A stretch of 7,923 nt of DNA from CAKZML01 sp041571575 (GTDB lineage: Bacteria; Pseudomonadota; Gammaproteobacteria; Steroidobacterales; BM003): positions 1 through 7,923 of the forward strand of contig JBFFTZ010000112.1 in the NCBI GenBank assembly GCA_041571575.1, read 5' to 3'. The notes below the pieces were generated by a model, which made no database searches, was not told where the DNA came from, and saw nothing but the letters and a program-made list of their open reading frames with translations. Below are positions 6,130 to 7,923 of the stretch, in pieces (the first letter of the stretch is position 1; the number at the start of each line of letters is the position of its first letter). Made by a program: the position numbers and the translations under genes.

Positions 6130-6159
6130 TGTCCGGGGAGAGGACGCCGCGCCCGGACA
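6130..6159 (+). promoter_or_regulatory. Hairpin in the rpsU 5' leader
   Basis: TGTCCGGG (6130-6137) pairs perfectly with CCCGGACA (6152-6159) around a 14-base loop. It lies 35 bases before the rpsU start codon. The sequence after it (AATTTATG) is not a T-run, so it is not a terminator. It may stabilise the mRNA or be part of an autogenous leader; the sequence alone does not tell which. Confidence 0.5.
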
Positions 6160-6194
6160 AATTTATGAACCCGTTTTGTGAGGTGAGAAGGCTT

Positions 6195-6410
6195 ATGCCT
6201 AGCGTTCGTGTTAAAGAAAATGAATATTTTGACGCTGCCCTGCGTCGCTTCAAACGCGCCTGTGAAAAGGCGGGAATTCTGACGGAATTGCGCCGTCGTG
6301 AGTTTTACGAGAAGCCGACCCAGGAACGCAAGCGCAAGAAAGCCGCCGCTGTGAAAAGGCATGCCAAGCGCGTGTCCCGTGACCAGTCCAAGCAAAAGCG
6401 CCTGTACTGA
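6195..6410 (+). CDS. rpsU: 30S ribosomal protein bS21
   Basis: The product is 71 residues, the same length as E. coli S21. It opens PSVRVKENEYFDAALRRFKR, continues with ILTELRRREFYEKPT and ends in a highly basic tail rich in Lys and Arg, all typical of bS21. The protein sits on the 30S platform near the anti-Shine-Dalgarno of 16S rRNA and helps start translation. The start at 6195 is chosen because conserved sequence begins there and AGGTGAG (6181-6187) stands about eight bases upstream. An in-frame ATG at 6165 would add ten unconserved residues and has no Shine-Dalgarno. As first gene of the macromolecular synthesis operon it precedes yqeY and dnaG on the same strand and is divergent from tsaD. 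Confidence 0.97.
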   Translation: MPSVRVKENEYFDAALRRFKRACEKAGILTELRRREFYEKPTQERKRKKAAAVKRHAKRVSRDQSKQKRLY

Positions 6411-6437
6411 TTCAGTCGTTTCTCGGTTCGATTCCAG

Positions 6438-6462
6438 GCGGCTGATCGAAAGATCAGCTGTT
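6438..6462 (+). promoter_or_regulatory. GAAA-tetraloop hairpin between rpsU and yqeY
   Basis: GCTGATC (6441-6447) and GATCAGC (6452-6458) form a perfect seven-pair stem closed by a GAAA tetraloop (GNRA type). G-T and C-G pairs can lengthen it to about 11 pairs. The 3' side runs into TGTTCTTCT, a broken U-rich stretch, then the yqeY ATG at 6468. In E. coli a partial terminator sits between rpsU and dnaG, and this hairpin is in the equivalent place. The U-tract is poor, so it is either a leaky attenuator or a stabilising or RBS-masking structure. Confidence 0.6.
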
Positions 6463-6467
6463 CTTCT

Positions 6468-6917
6468 ATGACGTCATTGAAAGACCGCATTACAGAAGAT
6501 ATGAAAACAGCCATGCGCGCCGGCGATAAATCCCGCCTGGGCGCTATCCGTATGGTATTGGCTGCGATCAAACAAAAAGAAGTCGACGAGCGCATCAGCA
6601 TGGATGACGAATCCGTATTGGTGGTCCTGGAAAAGATGCTGAAGCAGCGCCGCGAGTCACTAAGCCAGTTCACCGATGCCGGTCGTAAAGACCTGGCGCA
6701 AGTTGAGCAGGCAGAAATCGACGTCATCAGCGCCTATATGCCCGAACCTTTGGACGAGGCGGAGCTTGACGCCTTGATCGCCGAGGCAATCAGCGAAAGT
6801 GGCGCCGAATCCATGCGTGACATGGGCAAGGTCATGGCAATCGTGAAATCACGTGCCCAGGGCCGTGCCGACATGAGCGCAGTTAGCGCCCGGGTAAAGG
6901 CCAGCCTGGGAGTCTGA
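6468..6917 (+). CDS. yqeY: GatB/YqeY domain protein
   Basis: The product is 149 residues, typical for free-standing YqeY proteins, which resemble the C-terminal tRNA-contacting domain of the GatB subunit of tRNA amidotransferase. It is helical throughout: an N-terminal bundle (SLKDRITEDMKTAMRAGDK, 3-21; LGAIRMVLAAIKQKEVD, 24-40), a charged helix with KQRRESLSQF (59-68), then IDVISAYMPEPL (84-95), and a C-terminal MGKVMAIVKSRAQGRADMSAVS region (118-139). These motifs are the family's standard ones. The cellular role of free YqeY is not settled; tRNA binding is inferred from the GatB relation. The ATG is the only in-frame start near, yet no Shine-Dalgarno lies upstream because a hairpin occupies that place. 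Its position between rpsU and dnaG is common in pseudomonads and relatives but not in enterobacteria. Confidence 0.93.
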   Translation: MTSLKDRITEDMKTAMRAGDKSRLGAIRMVLAAIKQKEVDERISMDDESVLVVLEKMLKQRRESLSQFTDAGRKDLAQVEQAEIDVISAYMPEPLDEAELDALIAEAISESGAESMRDMGKVMAIVKSRAQGRADMSAVSARVKASLGV

Positions 6918-6923
6918 ATCCCC

Positions 6924-6944
6924 GGGTCTGCGCTCCTGAGACCC
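6924..6944 (+). other. Small hairpin after yqeY
   Basis: GGGTCT (6924-6929) pairs with AGACCC (6939-6944) around a nine-base loop, seven bases after the yqeY stop codon. It is followed by AAATAAT, not a T-run, in the plus direction, so it is not an intrinsic terminator. It may protect the 3' end of an upstream processed mRNA or be chance. Confidence 0.3.
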
Positions 6945-6983
6945 AAATAATCTGGCTCCAGGCGGCCCATTTCGGGCTATAGT

Positions 6984-7004
6984 TTTCGGGAGGTTAACCC
7001 GAGA
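6984..7004 (+). promoter_or_regulatory. Hairpin holding the likely dnaG Shine-Dalgarno
   Basis: TCGGG (6986-6990) and CCCGA (6998-7002) form a five-pair stem, extendable by two pairs, around the loop AGGTTAA. The only strong Shine-Dalgarno-like sequence before dnaG, GGGAGG (6988-6993), is half in the stem and half in the loop and is 16 bases from the ATG, too far for good use. A weaker GAGAG (7001-7005) is at four bases. The arrangement suggests deliberately poor dnaG translation. Confidence 0.4.
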
Positions 7005-7009
7005 GTTTG

Positions 7010-7923
7010 ATGGCCGGCCGAATTCCCCAGCATTTTATTGACGACTTGATCGCCAGGGCAGACATTGTCGAGGTGATCAGCAGCCGTATGCCCTTGAAAA
7101 AAGCGGGCAGAGAGTTCAAAGGACTGTGCCCCTTTCACGGCGAGAAAACGCCCTCTTTCACTGTCAGTCCCGGAAAGCAGTTTTTCCATTGTTTTGGTTG
7201 CGGTGCCCATGGCACCGCCCTCGGCTTCCTCATGGAATACGAGCACATGGAGTTCGTGGATGCCATTGAAGCCCTGGCTGGCAGCCTGGGTATAGAGGTT
7301 CCCCGGGAGGAAGGCGGCAAGGACGAAAGGAGTAACGCTGACCTGTACGCGCTGCTGGAGCGGGCCGCGGACTTTTACTGGGAACAGATGAAAACCAGTG
7401 AGCGGGCCAAGGAATACCTGCAGCAACGGGGTCTGGACGGGCGAACTGCCCGGGACTTCAAAATCGGTTATGCACCCCAGGGCTGGGATACCCTGCTGAA
7501 CCTGCTCGGCAAATCCAGCGCTGAACGGGATGGCCTTCTTGAGTCAGGCATGATTATCCGCAAGGACGACGGGCGTGAATACGACCGCTTCCGTGACCGG
7601 ATCATGTTCCCCATCAGAGACTCCCGTGGCCGGGTCATCGCCTTCGGCGGACGGGTGCTGGACCAGGGTGAACCGAAATACCTGAATTCCCCGGAAACCC
7701 CTGTTTTCCACAAGGGGCAAGAACTGTATGGCCTGTATGAGGCACGCCAGGCGCTGAGAGATATCCCCAGGCTGCTGGTCGTCGAGGGCTATATGGACGT
7801 GGCCAGCCTTGCCCAGCAGGGCATTCGCTACGCCGTTGCCACCCTGGGAACTGCCACCACTCCTGACCATCTTCGCCGGCTGTTCCGGGTATGCAACGAA
7901 GTCGTGTTCTGCTTCGATGGCGA
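7010..7923 (+). CDS. dnaG: DNA primase, N-terminal part (cut by window edge)
   Basis: DnaG makes the RNA primers for leading- and lagging-strand DNA synthesis at the fork, with the DnaB helicase. The first 304 residues are present. The CHC2 zinc ribbon has C40, H43, C61 and C64, the same positions as in E. coli. The RNA polymerase core follows: FKIGYAPQGWD (150-160), YDRFRDRIMFPIRDSRG (191-207), AFGGRVL (211-217) and PKYLNSPETPVFHKG (222-236). The Toprim part begins LLVVEGYMDV (255-264) with E259, and the CFDGD motif starts at D303, just where the window stops. The family is about 580-660 residues, so the rest of Toprim and the DnaB-binding domain lie beyond the edge. The start could be ATG at 7010 or the TTG just before it at 7007; a TAA at 6995 excludes anything earlier. 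rpoD is expected next. A TATAGT at 6978-6983 has no matching -35, so an internal promoter is not supported. Confidence 0.97.
   Translation, partial: MAGRIPQHFIDDLIARADIVEVISSRMPLKKAGREFKGLCPFHGEKTPSFTVSPGKQFFHCFGCGAHGTALGFLMEYEHMEFVDAIEALAGSLGIEVPREEGGKDERSNADLYALLERAADFYWEQMKTSERAKEYLQQRGLDGRTARDFKIGYAPQGWDTLLNLLGKSSAERDGLLESGMIIRKDDGREYDRFRDRIMFPIRDSRGRVIAFGGRVLDQGEPKYLNSPETPVFHKGQELYGLYEARQALRDIPRLLVVEGYMDVASLAQQGIRYAVATLGTATTPDHLRRLFRVCNEVVFCFDG

Noticed and set aside
4349..6181. A 610-codon open frame on the plus strand across folK, folB and tsaD
   Set aside because: It is antisense to three well-identified genes, shows no family motif, and is Pro/His/Gln-rich in the manner of shadow frames in GC-rich DNA.
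6165..6194. Upstream in-frame ATG of rpsU giving an 81-residue protein
   Set aside because: The extra ten residues are not conserved in bS21, and the Shine-Dalgarno is placed for the ATG at 6195.
6421..6440. GGTTCGATTCC, which looks like a tRNA T-loop, just after rpsU
   Set aside because: Only the T-arm resembles a tRNA and one of five stem pairs fails; no anticodon arm, D-arm or acceptor stem is found on either side within the 57-base spacer.

Overview
The window reads as an ordinary core-genome stretch of a GC-rich gammaproteobacterium, probably free-living and related to the Pseudomonas/marine gammaproteobacterial assemblage. The evidence is the order rpsU, yqeY, dnaG (the macromolecular synthesis operon with a yqeY insert), tsaD divergent from it, and uppP and folB nearby. 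E. coli has the same neighbourhood in looser form. No phage, transposon, CRISPR array, rRNA or tRNA gene is visible. I find no convincing new multi-gene system; the points of interest are pterin genes, a variant FolK and several RNA-level signals.

Layout. Positions 1-431 (minus) hold the N-terminal half of uppP, undecaprenyl-diphosphate phosphatase, cut by the window edge. Positions 541-1740 (minus) encode a MidA/NDUFAF7-family SAM-dependent methyltransferase, probably with a GTG start. A 174-base divergent spacer with two small dyads separates it from 1915-2664 (plus), a pteridine reductase of the SDR family (FolM-like). A hairpin terminator at 2676-2702 separates this gene from the convergent 2721-4082 (minus), an S41-family serine protease with a lipoprotein signal.

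Upstream of the protease on the minus strand lies a tight gene run read in the order tsaD (5015-6040, TTG start), folB (4613-4999) and folK (4138-4620). There is a 14-base gap between tsaD and folB and an 8-base overlap between folB and folK. The protease could be a fourth, more loosely attached gene.

From 6195 rightward on the plus strand come rpsU (6195-6410), yqeY (6468-6917) and the first two fifths or so of dnaG (7010 to the edge). The 154-base tsaD/rpsU spacer must hold promoters for both directions; the best matches overlap. Every spacer in the rpsU-dnaG run contains a hairpin.

Working together: rpsU, dnaG (and rpoD expected beyond the edge) link translation, replication priming and transcription. 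TsaD makes the t6A base of tRNAs. FolB and FolK make the pterin precursor of folate, and the pteridine reductase can make tetrahydropterins from related intermediates. UppP recycles the lipid carrier of cell-wall synthesis.
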